This document shows, piece after piece, positions 10,680 to 23,198 of a stretch of DNA of 64,000 nt. The stretch is from Heterohyrax brucei (lineage: Eukaryota > Chordata > Mammalia > Hyracoidea > Procaviidae), in the NCBI GenBank assembly GCA_028571685.1, contig CM053140.1, positions 20,193,501 to 20,257,500 of the forward strand, read 5' to 3'. The position numbers were made by a program, and so were the translations under genes. The notes below the pieces were generated by a model. That model made no database searches. It saw only the letters and a list, made by a program, of their open reading frames with translations, and was not told the origin of the DNA. The first letter of the stretch is position 1, and every line of letters starts with the position of its first letter.

Positions 10680-12490
10680 GGCAGAAGTATTTAGATAAAG
10701 AAGTCCAAACCCTGCTGTTCCCATGACTCCTCAGTGCTTCCACTCAGGCTTTGGGCAACTTGCTTTTTCACTGTTCCCCAGCGGTCTAGCAACAACCTCC
10801 AACCCTTTGCCTTGGCTTAAATTCTCTTCTCCAATCCCTGTGGTCTCAGGGTCTCAGAGTCTCAGCCCTTGTCCTTAGCTCCTCCAGAGAAAGTCCAGGC
10901 CTAGATGACTCTGCTCCTTCACAGACAGGGGAGGGGGCTCTCCCTTCCACAGCAGGGCTATAAAATGGGCTTGCTGCCTCGGGCCAATGAGACAAAACCA
11001 TCTGCAGAGGGCAAAATGCACAAACTCATCTCCAAGCTACTGAGAAAGCTTTCGGTCAGCTGGCCAAACACGCTGGAGGTTGCCAGTGCACGCTCTGTTC
11101 ACCTGCACTGCCAGCAGCCCTCCTTCTGAAAGGCCCCTGCCATTCCCTCCTTCCCACCAGCCTCTGAACTACAGGATCCAGGCTGGACCAGGGTGAGCTG
11201 AGGACACCACAGAAGGACTCCCCACTTCCTTCCTTTCTTTGAGAAGACACCACATCCAGGCTCCAGAAGGCAATCATCTTCAACACAGACAACTGTCAGC
11301 CTAGTGAACCTCTCCCAGAACCCCACAGCTATCTGAGGGTGCGCACACTGACACTTCCAAGCCTCTGCCATTCACCCTGGGAGTAGGCAGAGGAGAGGAG
11401 GGTATCACTCAACTCCTGAGCACCTCAAGAGGACTGGCGTGGGGAGGAACTGCCCACCGTGTGGATCAGCCTCTTCATAAGGCTGAAACTTAGGAGGCCA
11501 AGATCAATATTTCTGTTTTAGGTACCACTTAAGATGACACCTTGGTTAGGGATACACCTCCCCAAAGGGATTTCCACTGAATTTCTTAATTTTTACCACC
11601 CTCAAAATAAACCGTTCACATTCTCCAAAACCTCAGAGACCCATCACAATGCCAGTACCGAGAAGCCAAGAACCTGATTCCATCTCAAGTCCCCGCAAGA
11701 AGCAGCACCAGAACCATTCAGGACCTCAACCCAGTCAAAACCAAACTCAGAAAGGACAAGGAGCTCTGCAGGAAGACCCAAAGACCCCTGAGCTGCTCAT
11801 CCTTACACTAAGGGCATTCAGTGGGGACCCGGCCCAGAGCCGGCACATCTGGGCAGGACACAGTGGCCAGCCAGCCTGGGGAGCAGGAGAGTCACCCTCA
11901 CACACCCCATTTGAATCTGGGTCATCCTTAGATAACCACGAAAGCCCAACTAATTACCCACCCTGCCTGCCCACATCTCAGCAGATGTTAAGCCCTCCTC
12001 AAGGGTTATTTCAAGCAGCATGGATTTAATAGAAACACACTGGAATCTGCATTCTGATGGACTCTCAGCAGAGGAAAATATGGTCTTCACCTTCTTCCTC
12101 TGCATCTTTGATTTTCTTTATAAAAAAGGGGGGTGGTGGGGATTAGGCATTTACCTGCCCGAGATGGTCTGTCCACAAGAGGCTGAGTCTCTGGTGTCCC
12201 CTCCTGCTTCCCTGGGGTGGGAGAAGCAGAATCCAGCTCTGGCTGAACCCTCCACCCAGGAAAGACCTGGCACCTCATTTTGTCAAGCTCTTTCTTATGG
12301 AAACAACCCAGGATGGGTCTTGCAGGCCAGGGGCCCAGGTAGGGCAAATGGGTTCCTTCCTCTACATCTCGAAAGATGATGAGGTCCCTGTTCAAGTAGG
12401 GGGAAGTGGGACTGCAGACGTGGGGGAGAGTAAGCGCCCCCAAGCCGACACTTCCTTCCCAGATGGGGGCCCCATCTTACTGGGATCGGA
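10680..12490. other. Intron 1 sequence without recognised repeats
   Basis: Unique-looking sequence of mixed composition rising in GC toward the promoter. No family member, RNA gene or conserved coding frame was recognised. The 126-codon frame at 11649-12029 has low-complexity Pro/Ser/Gln composition and no homology I know. Confidence 0.6.
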
Positions 12491-12931
12491 AGTCTGGGCA
12501 GTGCTGGTCCCTCACTGTGAAGCCCACGCGGTGCCCACGGGCTCTTCTTCCTCCAGCCCCCAGAGCCCTGCCTGACAGCGCGGCCCCTCCTCGGGTACGC
12601 AGATTGGGGAGGTCGCGCACTGGGACTGAGCTCCAGTGCCCACAGGCTCCCGTTTCTTCCGGGTGAGGGGCGACCAAGACAGCCAGCTAAGGCCCCCAGT
12701 CGTTCCCCTAGCCTGGCCAGAAGCTCCCAGGCCCCAGCCCAGTCCCAGCTCGCTAGGGAGAACTCTAACCCTCCGGCACTGGCTCAGAAGCCCTTGCCAA
12801 GGCCCCAGCCGACCCCAGGCCCAGCCCTCATTCTGGACTGGGTCCTTCAGAGGGCCCCCACTGCCTCCACATCACCCTGCTCGGGTGCAGACAGCTTGCA
12901 CTCCTTCCGGTGCCCCTTCTCGCAGCCCCTA

Positions 12932-13512
<581 letters not shown>

Positions 13513-13541
13513 CGGCGGCGGCGGCCGGCGCCGGGTCGGGC

Positions 13542-13589
13542 TCAGGAGGCGGCGGCCCGGGCCGCGCCGGGGACAGCGGCGCGGGACAT
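13542..13589 (-). other. Short upstream ORF (15 codons)
   Basis: An AUG at 13589 encodes MSRAAVPGAARAAAS and stops at 13542, wholly within the leader. It counts only if transcription starts upstream of 13589, as the remembered human leader suggests. A ribosome ending here could resume scanning and meet the AUG at 13512, 30 bases downstream. Confidence 0.45.
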
Positions 13590-13625
13590 CTTCCTGGCTG
13601 ACCCGAGGAGGAGGGGCGCGGAGAG

Positions 13626-13672
13626 GCGCGGGGCGGGGCGCGGGGCGGGGGGAGGGGAGCGAGCAAAAATAA
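13626..13672 (-). promoter_or_regulatory. GC boxes of the CACNA1A core promoter
   Basis: Two Sp1-type sites, GGGGCGGGGC (13630-13639) and GGGGCGGGG (13642-13650), are adjacent. A run ATTTTTGC lies just upstream on the minus strand (about 13661-13670), but no clear TATA box stands at a usual distance. This fits a TATA-less CpG-island promoter. Confidence 0.6.
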
Positions 13673-15389
13673 CCGAGGAAGGGATCCAGGCAATCCCCAG
13701 TCCACCCACTCCGGAAAAAAAAAAAAAAAAAAAGGCAGTGAGAAGGGGAAAAAAAAAAAATCCAACGCACACCCCCTTCAAGATGCGAACGGTTTGGCAA
13801 GGACGCCCCCCGGGGACGCAGTGAAAGCTTCAAATTCCTCCGAGGTCCGGTCCGGCTGGCATCTTGTAAAAGGAGTGCGCCCTGCCCATTAAAACAATTA
13901 TGTAAAAAAAAAAAAGAAAGAAAGAAAGACAAAGAAAAACCAGGTCTTCGCTGGGGGGAGGGCGCACAGGCAAAAAAAAAATTCTACATATACATATAGC
14001 CCCCTTTCTTGTTTTGTTTGAGTTCCTAGCGCTTAAAAATGCTGACAGATCTATAGCCAAAAATAAAATAAAAACAGTATTAACGGAGAAGGAAAGAGGG
14101 GGAGGGGCGGGGAAGCGCTCCGGAGGTCTCTTAAGGTGTCTTGAAGCCGCAGGGTCCTCGGTGTTTGCTTTTTTTTTTTTTTTTTTCAATTCTCTCTCTT
14201 CCTGAATCACCCTGGACTGCCGCTTCTGCTCGTGAGAGTATGAGTGTGAGTGTGTGTGTGCGCGCAGCGTTCCGCTGAACCGTGTCTCTTCTTGGGGTTT
14301 AAATTGCAGCAATGAAATCCTGAAAATTCCCAACAGGGGTAAAAAAGAGGGAGAGAGAGAGAGAGAGAGAGGTATGCGCCGTTCGCTTAGCCACTCAATA
14401 GTTGCTCCCGGGTGCTGCAATGCCTGGCATTTCCCCCTTCGAAATGCCTCCTCCTCCTCCTCCTGATTTTGCTAAAATAAGATTGGTATGGAGGGGTGAG
14501 GCAAGACGGAGGAAGGAAAAAGATGGGCCCAAAGGTCCGACCCACTGGCCGGCGAAGCTCCAAAGAGGAGCAATTGATGAGTTTAGCGAGAGAAAGACCC
14601 ACCCAGAGGGCTGACACATGATGGCCCGGGACCAATCGCTGAGGCGCTGGGGGGACCGGGTTCACCCGAGTTTGTGGGGGTGAGTGTGATGGTCAGGAGC
14701 GGGAAGGGGAGCGGGGGAGGGTGGGGATAGAGGCCCGGTCCCCTCGGGCGGCCTGGGAGTAAACCCTGTTTTCCACAGGTTCCGTTTCGGTTGCTAACAG
14801 CAGTAAATTCCCAGCATCTTACAAGAGGAGGCCAGGAGGAAGGAAGCATGAAACTCAAAGACTAAAAGAGATAGGGCTTCGTGTCTAGGGGTGCAATTAG
14901 TCAATCTCTAAATAAATCTGGTCTACAGAGCAAAAAAAAAAGGTTTTTTGACAACTAGAAGAATGGTTTGCGGAACTTCTTCGAAATCCTAAAGTCACAA
15001 GGGCCCCGCAAGCTAAAATAAAGGGTTTGCCCCACCTTTGAGACCCCGGAAGGGCAAACTAACTGCCAGGAGCAAATCACTGGGCAGATGCTAGTTGGCT
15101 GGATGAGGCTTCTGGGTGGCACAGTTTGCATGATTCCCACTTCTCTTTAGAGCTACTGCCTTTATTTCCCACTCTCTTTCTTAGAAAGTGAAATTGAATA
15201 AACACAGAAAAACACACAAAACCTCATTGTACAGGTTAGGAAATTGCTACAAATCCCACACTCATAAACTAGGTTTAGAGTTAAAAATGAAGCATCGCTA
15301 GCTCCCCAGAAACAGCCCCCCCACGTATATCTTCTCTCCTTCCCTCCAGCAATAGCCACTCCTGACTTTTACACTGTGAACATCTTCGC
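13673..15389. other. Upstream flank of CACNA1A, repeat-poor
   Basis: It holds simple tracts only: poly-A at 13717-13733, a poly-T at 14168-14186, a GT/GC run at 14237-14265 and a GA run at 14350-14371. The rest looks unique. Upstream promoter elements may lie here, but none can be named with confidence. Confidence 0.55.
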
Positions 15390-16190
15390 TTTTCCTTATA
15401 CTTTTTCTACCTTATTGTGCAACCCTAAATAATACATGCACTCCTAAATAATACAGCTTTCCTTTGCCTCCTTTTGAATTTCATAGCAATGGAACCAGAT
15501 CATGTGTATTCTGTGGTGGTCTGGCTTCTTACATTCAATATCCTGTTATCGAAGGTATTTGTACTTGATTCATCTTCATTGCTATATAGTATTTCATGGA
15601 AAGAATAGGCGCAATTTGTTGATCTATTATTCTGTTGATGAACATCTGTTTTTTTTTCCAATTGGGGCTATTGAATGCTACTTCCTAAAGTATTCCTGGT
15701 GAAGATAAACATGCATTTCTGTAGGATTATTTCTAGGCATGGAATTGCTGAATCATAGGGTATTTGTTGAATATATATCACAGGCTGCTAGAAGAATGAA
15801 CAACTCTGTCTTGGAAGAAGTACAGCCAGAGTGCTCCTTAGAAGCAAGGATGAAGAGATTTCATCTTACATACTTTGAACGTGTTGTCAGGAGGGACTGA
15901 CCCCTGGAAAAGGACATCATGCTTGGTAAAGAAGACGGTCATTGAAAAACAGGAAGACCCTCAACCAGATGGATTGAAAGAGTGATTACAAGGATGGGCT
16001 CAAGTTAAGACAGTGGGTATGAGGATGGCACAGGACTGGGCAGTGTTTCATTCTGTTGTACATAGGGTGGCTGTGACTTGGAACTGATTTGATGGCACCT
16101 AACAACAACACAATGGGGTGTATGTATCTTCAGGTTTACAAGATGGCATCAGCTATCTTCTAAAGTGGTGGTACCAAAACACCGTTGAGT
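15390..16190 (-). repeat. L1M fragment split by an RTE
   Basis: Reverse L1 motifs (ttcattgctatatagtatttcatgg, ggattatttctaggcatggaattgctgaatcat) resume after 16115 with ctaaagtggtggtaccaaaaca. Confidence 0.6.
15776..16115 (+). repeat. RTE (BovB-like) LINE 3' end
   Basis: Sense 3' end: gaacaactctgtcttggaagaagtacagccagagtgctcc, tttgaacgtgttgtcagga, aggacatcatgcttggtaaag, and tail gatttgatggcacctaacaacaaca. Inserted in L1M. Confidence 0.85.
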
Positions 16191-16835
16191 TTTCCATAAA
16201 GCAGTGCTTAGACTGGAGGGGAAGGAGGACTGGGAGGGTGGGGGAGGGAAAAAGGATGAAAAAGGCACTTATTTTGCCAAATTTTAGCTAGTTGAATGCT
16301 AGTTAATTCCGTATACATCAGTATTGGGGTTCATTTAGAAATTCTAGAAAAGTGGCATATCTTTCTGCAAATTCTCCATTGTACACAAGTGGATCATCAG
16401 TCATCCTTCACAGGGTGCCTATAGAATCTTCAAGATTTTCTGACTTGCCAAGATATGGACAGTATAATTCAACCAAAAAGGACTGGAGCTGCAAGCAGAT
16501 GGGTGTGTGGGGTTCTGGGATAGGTCTCACAAAGCATTCATCAAATATCGGTGATTTTTGTGCTTGATGTTGTTTTGCATCTTAAAGGCAAACATGAGAG
16601 CTAACACAAAGCCGGTAGTACCAGGTACATGGATGCAGAGAAAGTCATACAAGGCGAAGTTACATATGTGTTGTTTTCGTGGACCTGCCTAAGAAGACCA
16701 TTGAGTTTTACAGCATGAGTGTTCCCTGCAGCAATTTCTAAAGACTCCAGGCTTTTTCAGGTAATAAGAAGGACCTCCCACTGCCTGAACTTCTAGCGAG
16801 GTGAAGGCAGTCATCCTTCGTTGGGTCCTGTCAGC
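16191..16835. other. No recognised feature
   Basis: Unique-looking intergenic sequence. Confidence 0.45.
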
Positions 16836-16903
16836 AGCCTCACTTCACAGATGAGAACACTGAACCTAAGAGAAGTTTTAAAAAGTTGTCCAGCATCACC
16901 CTT
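16836..16903 (-). repeat. MIR core fragment
   Basis: cctcacttcacagatgagaacactgaacctaagag is the MIR core in reverse. Confidence 0.45.
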
Positions 16904-17081
16904 CGTTGCGTTGAGCATATATTGGTACAACCAGTTTGGAAAACTGACTATTTCTGCCAAAGTTGAGCACTCCAATACACTAAGACTCAGATATGGCAGT
17001 CTTGGGCATACCCAGAGGAAGTGAGAATGCATGGTCACTAAAAGACAAGTCCTAGAATGTTCATACCAGCACCCTTCAATG

Positions 17082-17325
17082 TTGTTGTTGGTTGCTGTTG
17101 AGTCAGTTTGAACTTCTAGTGACTCTGTGTACAACAGAATGAAACACTGGCCAGTCCTGTGCCATCCTTGCAATGATTGCTAAGTTTGAGCCCATCTTTG
17201 CAGCCACTGTATCAATTCTTTCTATTTTTCACTGACCCTTTACCAAGTATGACATCCTTCTCCAGGGACTAGTACCCCCTGACAACATGTCCAAAGTACG
17301 TGAGACAAAGTCTTGCCAAACTTGT
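17082..17325 (-). repeat. RTE 3' end fragment
   Basis: Antisense: ttgttgttggttgctgttgagtcag to gacaacatgtccaaagtacgtgagac. Confidence 0.8.
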
Positions 17326-17329
17326 TTGC

Positions 17330-18338
17330 TATTATTGCTGTTCAGTGTGGTGAAGTAGGTTCCAACTCATAGCCACCCTAGGTATGACAGAACCAGACAC
17401 TGCCTGGTCCTGGGAATCCTCACAATAGTTGTTAGATTTAAGCCCACTGCTGCAGTCACCGTGTGAATCCATCTCATCGAGGCTCTTCTTCTTTGTCTCT
17501 GAGCATCTATTTTGCCAAGCATGATGTTCTTCTCCAGGGGTTGATCCCTCCTGCCGGCGTGTCCAAAGGATGTGAGATGTAGTCTTGCTATCCTTGTTAC
17601 TAAGGAGCATTCTGGTTGTAGTTGGTTCCAAGGCAGATTTGTTTGTTGTTGTTCTTTTGGCAGACCACAGTATATTTAGCATTCTTCTCCAACACCACAG
17701 TTCAAAGGCACCAATTCTTCTTCCATCTTCCTTATTCACCCATTCAGTTTTCAAATGCACAGGAGGTGGCTGAAACCACCACGGCTTGGGTTAGACACAC
17801 CTTAGTCTTTAAGATGACATCTCTGCTTTTGAACATGTTAAAGAGGTCTTTTGCAGCAGATTTGACCACTGCAAGATGGGGCAGTGTTTTGTCCTGTCGT
17901 GCATAGGGTCGCTATGAGTCAGAACCAACTCAATGGCACCTAACAACAAAACAATAATGTGTCTTTTGTTTCTTGCCTGCTGCTTCCATGCATGTTCATT
18001 GTGGATCCAAGAAAAATGAAATCCTCAACAACTGCACTCTTTTCTATGACTATCGCTATGTTGCTTATTGGTCTGGTCATGAGAAGTTTTGTTTTCTTGA
18101 TGTTGAGGTGTAATCCATCGTGAAAGCTGTAGTCTTTGATCATCATCAATAAGTGCTTCAGGTCCTCTTCACTTTCAGCAAGCAAGGTTATGTCATTTGC
18201 ACAGTGGAAATGAACACTGAACACTGTTGATGAATCCTCCCCCAATCTTGATGCCTCATTCTTCTTCATATAATCCAGCTTCTGAGATTATTTGCTCTGC
18301 ATATAGATCGAATAGATATAGTGAAAGGATACAACCTT
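17330..18338 (-). repeat. RTE 3' third, second copy
   Basis: Starts again at an RTE 3' end (tgctgttcagtgtggtgaagtag), then runs through ctccaacaccacagttcaaaggc and cttgatgttgaggtgtaatcc to gtgaaaggatacaacc. It is interrupted at 17864-17953. Confidence 0.8.
17864..17953 (+). repeat. RTE 3' tail nested in antisense RTE
   Basis: gatggggcagtgttttgtcctg, tcgctatgagtcagaacc and cacctaacaacaaaac lie in opposite orientation to the host RTE copy. Confidence 0.75.
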
Positions 18339-18520
18339 GATGTCGTTGATGGCCATCAAGTTGATTCAAACTCACTGTGACCCCATGTGTGCGGAGTAGA
18401 ACTGCTCTACAGGGTTTTCAGGGCTGTGACCCTTGCAAGACATCTCTGGATGTGTTTGAACCACCAGTCTTTCAGTGATCAGTCCGGCGCTTAACCATGT
18501 GTGCCACCCAGGGACCCCTA
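18339..18520 (-). repeat. AfroSINE
   Basis: gatggccatcaagttgattcaaactc to gcttaaccatgtgtgccacccagggacccc. Confidence 0.75.
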
Positions 18521-18829
18521 GCACTATTCATATCAAAGAAAACCTGGCAACTTTCCAAATGTCTGTCCAAAGAAGAGTAGATGAGTATGCTGTGGAGCAG
18601 TCATTCCTGGAGCTGACCCCAGCAATGCAGATGGCTGATCTGCAGCTATCTGTACACACACAGGTGAGCTTCCCAACATGGACAGAGCCAAAGAAACCAG
18701 AAGCAAAATAGAACACACCGTGTAAGTCACATTATATGAAGTTCAAGACGGGCAAAACTAATCTGTACTGTGAGAAGCCAAGGTGGTTGTCACCCTTAGG
18801 TGTGGAGACATGGTTGCCAAGGGCATGAA

Positions 18830-19593
18830 GGGGGATTCTGGAAGCTTCTCCATCTGGCTGGTGGCTACACCACTTTGAAAATTTTCACCAAACTGTATAC
18901 CTATGATTTGTGCACTCTTCTATATGCTATAAAATACACTATATTTGAGTAATGGAATTGGTAAAGCTTTGGAATGCGGAGTCCCTGTAATACAGCTTGT
19001 CTGCTGGTCAGTGAGAGTTCTTGTGCATTTTAGCCACAAAGCCCCCTCCATAAACTCTGGCCTCCCTTCTACAGAGGCAGAAGCACAGCCCTCAGGTTGT
19101 CCCAGCCCATCACTTCACAACAGAACAGGTGGCTGTGTATCAGAGTTGCCCACCAATTTTTATCAAAGTTTGGATCCCTGGGCTCTGTAACTCTCTTGGT
19201 TTTCATTCAGCACATCTGGAGGAGTCCCTGGGAGTCTGCATTTTGAAATCACTATTGGGGTGCGGCCAAGTTTGGCAACTACTTCTCTGCAAGATGGTAA
19301 ACTTACTGTCTCTTTCTTGGTATTCTCAAGGGTGGTCCATGGGAGTGATGCTGGCATTTCCTCCTCTGTAGAAGGGAGGCCAGAGTTTGCGGAGGGGGCT
19401 TTGTGGTCAAGGTACACAAGAACTCGCACTGATTAGTGAACAAGCCAAAGCTTTCAATTCCACAATTCCATCATTCAAGTATAGTGTGTTTTATAGCACA
19501 CAGAAGAGTGCACAAATCATAGGTGTACAGGTCAGTGAAAAATTACATAGTGGTGTAGCCACCAGCCAGATGGAGAAGCTTCCAGAATCCTCC
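18830..19593. repeat. Large imperfect inverted repeat
   Basis: The left arm 18830-19080 and right arm 19360-19593 are reverse complements, with long matching blocks such as gattctggaagcttctccat and cctatgatttgtgcactctt. The spacer is about 279 bp. The left arm spans an L1M 3' end plus about 130 bp beyond it. This points to inverted duplication of a genomic segment, not two separate L1 insertions. Confidence 0.85.
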
Positions 19594-20654
19594 CTCTGCA
19601 GTACTCTCCCAGGCAGGGTAGGTTGAGTACTGCCAGCATCTGCCCATTAAGAGTCAATAGTATCCCCAGTCACATGAGAACTAAAGACACTCAACCACAT
19701 TTCCAGAGGTATCCCAAGGAGGTGGAAAAGTCTATGCTTTCTCCTTATCGAACTGCATTCCCTAGGCTTCCCTGACTATGCAGTTTCACATGTTGGGGTT
19801 CCCCTCTCCCTCTCTGCAGTCTTCCCAAGCCCTCCCTCTCTTCAATTCCTCAATCCCTCTTTGCCAGAAAGAACTCAGCTCATTCACCCTACAGTGGCAT
19901 CAGGGCTCTGGTGTATTATCCTTGTGAATTTATTTTGAAGAAGAGTGAAAAAGGAATGAATCTGTAACAGCAGAATCTCACATATGACCGGGTACACAGG
20001 AATGAATGGACAAGACATTTCCATAGGTTCTTCAAATGATGGCAGTATGTAGTCCCTTGCCTCTAACTGATCTGAACTCCTAAAGTTGACCAGGTAGAAA
20101 GGATTTAGGATTTCATTAGCATTGGAAACAGAAGCAGTTTAACAGCAGGTGGCCAGAAACCAGCCCCAACTATTGGTTTTAATATTTACCATATCTGCCA
20201 GCTGAGAATTTAATTTGTCCATCAGCAGCAGCATTTCCATACTGGCTATGAGAATGTCATTCGATTCAACAGGGCTAGCATCTCTGAAATAAATGCTCAT
20301 GATAAATAACTGCAAATCACATTCGTCTGGCTGATAAAACAATTACTAGCAAATCTGGTCGTGTTGAGTTGCAAGAACGAGTCAGCCAAAAGACATTTTG
20401 TCTTTACCTTCTCGTCTGGATACAGTCAAAATGGGTACCCGGATCTTTGGGAGGTGGAGGGTGTATAAATGACAAAACCAAATCCGATCATCCAGACTTA
20501 TGCAGGTTGTGATGTAGGCACCCAAGAGGGAAACCAGAGATGAACTGGAATGGATGCTCCAAGTGTAAGGTTACAGGGTTGCATAGCACCCTGCAAACTT
20601 CCTTCTCCCCAGCCCACACACACAAAAAGGAGGCAGAATCTACTAATACTGAAC
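19594..20654. other. No recognised feature
   Basis: AT-rich intergenic sequence without an identified repeat or gene. Confidence 0.45.
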
Positions 20655-20880
20655 ACTGTCCTGGGTTAAAATCTCTGGAGAAGGACATCAGGCTTGGTAA
20701 AGTAGAGGATTAGCAGGAAAGAGGAAGACCCTCAAGCAGATGAAGTGACCCATTGGCTGCAGCAGTGGGCTGAAACACAGCCATGACTGTGAAGATGGAG
20801 CAGGCCTGGGCAGGGTTTCCCTCTGCTGTGTCCAGGGTTGCTGTGATCAGAACCTACTTGACATCTAGCAGCAACAAGAA
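20655..20880 (+). repeat. RTE 3' end
   Basis: Diverged: gagaaggacatcaggcttggtaaag, gaggaagaccctcaagcaga and a tail acatctagcagcaacaag. Confidence 0.75.
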
Positions 20881-20904
20881 CAGCATTTCCTAGTTTGTAT
20901 TTTT

Positions 20905-21045
20905 GGGAAAGTACTTCACCTCTGGACCTCAGCTTCCCCTTGTAAAATGGGACAAGAATGCTTACCCTACAGAATGTCATCAAGATTAAGAGCAAGCAGG
21001 CAAGCACTTTGGCACACAGTAAGCGGTCAGAGAATGGTGATGAGT
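20905..21045 (+). repeat. MIR
   Basis: gggaaagtacttcacctctggacctcagcttcc, tgtaaaatgggacaa and gcactttggcacacagtaagcggtc. Confidence 0.75.
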
Positions 21046-21311
21046 AGATCTTAATAGAGTGAAATCCCCAACCTTCTTGACCTGGTGTCCAAGTCTGTGA
21101 ATGTCATCGACCTATATTAATTCAAAGTGGCTTATTTTTAAAGTTTTTGAAGTAAACTTGCTATTTTGGAATACTTTTCTATTTACGGAAACATGTAAAG
21201 ATAGTGCAGTGAGTTACCGCATTTCTTCACTCAGCTGCCTCTAATGCTACTGCCTCACGTAACCGTGGTACATTTATTAAAACTAAGAAATGAACATTGG
21301 TGCATTACCAG

Positions 21312-21511
21312 GATGAGTTGGCATTGCGTTGATTCTGACTCATGGTGATTCCATGTGTGTCAGAGTAGAATTGCTCCATAGGGTTTTCAGTGGCTTGTTC
21401 TTCAGAAATAGATGGCCAAGTCTTTCTTCCGGGCACCTCTGAATAGATGCAACCCTCCAACTTTTGGTGACCAGCTGAACATATCAAAAGCACTACCCAA
21501 GGACTCCATCA
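21312..21511 (-). repeat. AfroSINE
   Basis: gatgagttggcattgcgttgattctgactcatgg to cactacccaaggactcc. Confidence 0.75.
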
Positions 21512-21556
21512 GCATGGTACTATTAACTAAGTTTATTTTGTAGCCCACTTGGCTTG

Positions 21557-21763
21557 GCTGGCTGGTACAGTGGTTAAGTGCCCGGGTGTTAACTGAGAGG
21601 TCAGTGGTTCATACCCCAAAGCTGCTCTGCAGAGGAAACATGTGGCAGTCTGCTTCTGTAAAGACTAGGGTCTTGGAAACTATGGGGGCAGTAATACTTT
21701 GTCCTACAGAGATACTATGAGGCAGAATCAACTCAATGGCAGTGGGTTTGGTAATTTTACACT
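21557..21763 (+). repeat. AfroSINE
   Basis: Sense copy: ctggtacagtggttaagtgc (A-box region), gtcagtggttcataccc (B-box region), tail atcaactcaatggcagtggg. Confidence 0.8.
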
Positions 21764-22341
21764 TTTATTCATATCTCACTAGTTTTCTGCTGATATTCTC
21801 TTCTATTCCAGGATCCAATACAGGACACTGCATTCTAATTGTCATGTCTTCCCAGTCTCCTCTGGTCTGTGGCTTTCCTTTTTTCTCATGACCTTGTAGA
21901 TCTTTTCTGGAGTACAGAAATTTGCAAAATGCCTTTTATTTTGCTGAATGTCCCTCATTTGGGGGTTATTGCTTGTTCTCTCTTGGTGAGACTGGGATTA
22001 CAGGTTTTGCAGAAGACCAGAGAGGGGCAATGCCTCTCTTATCCTCTCAGGCAGTACCTGACAGCAACATGGTTTATCACTGGTGATGCTGAACTTCATC
22101 ACTTGGTTGAAGTGGTGTCTGTCAGGTTTTTCTATGTTCAGAGTTACTATTTTTCCCTTTCCCTGCTCTGCTCTTTGGAATCAAGTTCACCTCACACTTG
22201 GGTTGGGGTCAGGGGTAAGGAAAGAGGATTAAGTTCTGCTTCTTGGAGGTGGGTTAGCTGCATATATTACCTGGAAATGTCTTATCAGGAAAATTTGTCA
22301 CTTCACCCTCCTTCCCCATTTGTTCATTTACTCAGTCACTT

Positions 22342-22935
22342 ATACGGGTTTTATGAACTGAATTGTGTTCCCCCAAAGTGTGTTGTAAATCCTCACCTCT
22401 ATGCCTGCATTCCACTTGGGAATGGGTCTCCTTTTTTTGTTAATAAGGTAGTATTAGTATGAGATGTTTCTTAAGTAGATCTCTGTGAGATATAAAAGAG
22501 ACTAAACAGAGAAGGGAGCAAGCAGAGGTGGGGGAAGAGAGATGTCATGTGGCACAAAGAGCACCAAGGAGCCAAGGAACAGAAGCTGAAGAGACAAGGA
22601 ACACCCCCAAGCTGACACAGAGAGAAAGCCTTCCCTTAGAGAAGAAGAAACAACCAAACCAAACCAAACTCATTCCTGTTGAGTAGATTCTGACTCATAG
22701 GGACCCTACAGGACAGGGTAGAACTGTCCCATAGGTTTTACAAAGAAGCCCTTGGTGGATTTGAACTGCCGACCTTATGGTTAGCAGATGTAGCTCTGAA
22801 CCACCACGCCACCAGGGCTTCATGTCCTAGAGCAGGAGCCCTGAATTCAGAAGTCTAACCTCCCAAACTGAGAACATAAACCTCTGTTTGTTAAAGCCAC
22901 CCACTTTGATATTTCTGTGATAATAGCATTAGATA
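22342..22935 (+). repeat. MaLR-like LTR split by an AfroSINE
   Basis: tatgaactgaattgtgttcccccaaa to ccacccactttgatatttctgtgataatagcatt. It has a TATA-like gatataaaaga at 22489. Confidence 0.6.
22650..22824 (-). repeat. AfroSINE inside LTR
   Basis: ccaaaccaaactcattcctgttgagtag to ccaccacgccaccagggcttc. Confidence 0.85.
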
Positions 22936-22989
22936 ATGAGGACAATGGGTGTGGACTCAGGTTCGCTCACCTTATTTCGGGAGTTATAA

Positions 22990-23198
22990 TCCAACAGCCA
23001 GTGGCCGTCAAGTCAGTTCTGACTCACGGTGACCCCATGTTGTCAGAGTGGAACTTGGCTCTATGGGGTGGTCGATGGTTGATTTTTCAGAAGTAGATCA
23101 CCAATCCTTTCCTTCTAGGATGCCTCTGGATGGACTCAAACCATAACCTTTCAATGAGCAGCCGAGCTTGTTAGCCGTTTGCGCCACCCAAGGGCTCT
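22990..23198 (-). repeat. AfroSINE
   Basis: cagtggccgtcaagtcagttctgactcacgg to gccgtttgcgccacccaagggctc. Confidence 0.8.

Larger units (their letters stand above)
16915..18950 (+). repeat. L1M copy interrupted by RTE/SINE block
   Basis: The 5' piece (16915-17081: ggtacaaccagtttggaaaactga, tagaatgttcataccagcaccct) continues at 18521 (agcactattcatatcaaagaaaacctgg) to about 18950. The 1.4 kb between them is RTE and AfroSINE DNA, so the L1M copy is the oldest layer. Confidence 0.65.

Noticed and set aside
13513..13932. Upstream extension of the minus-strand frame that ends at 13063 (289 codons in all)
   Set aside because: Its first part covers poly-A/poly-T tracts and promoter sequence above the likely transcription start. 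Only the part from the AUG at 13512 is plausible as an upstream ORF.
14014..14420. Frames near 14 kb on both strands as upstream exons
   Set aside because: They cover poly-T, GA and GT tracts and show no homology or convincing splice signals.
21839..22462. 207-codon plus-strand frame
   Set aside because: It falls in the noncoding 3' region of an old L1 and continues into an LTR.
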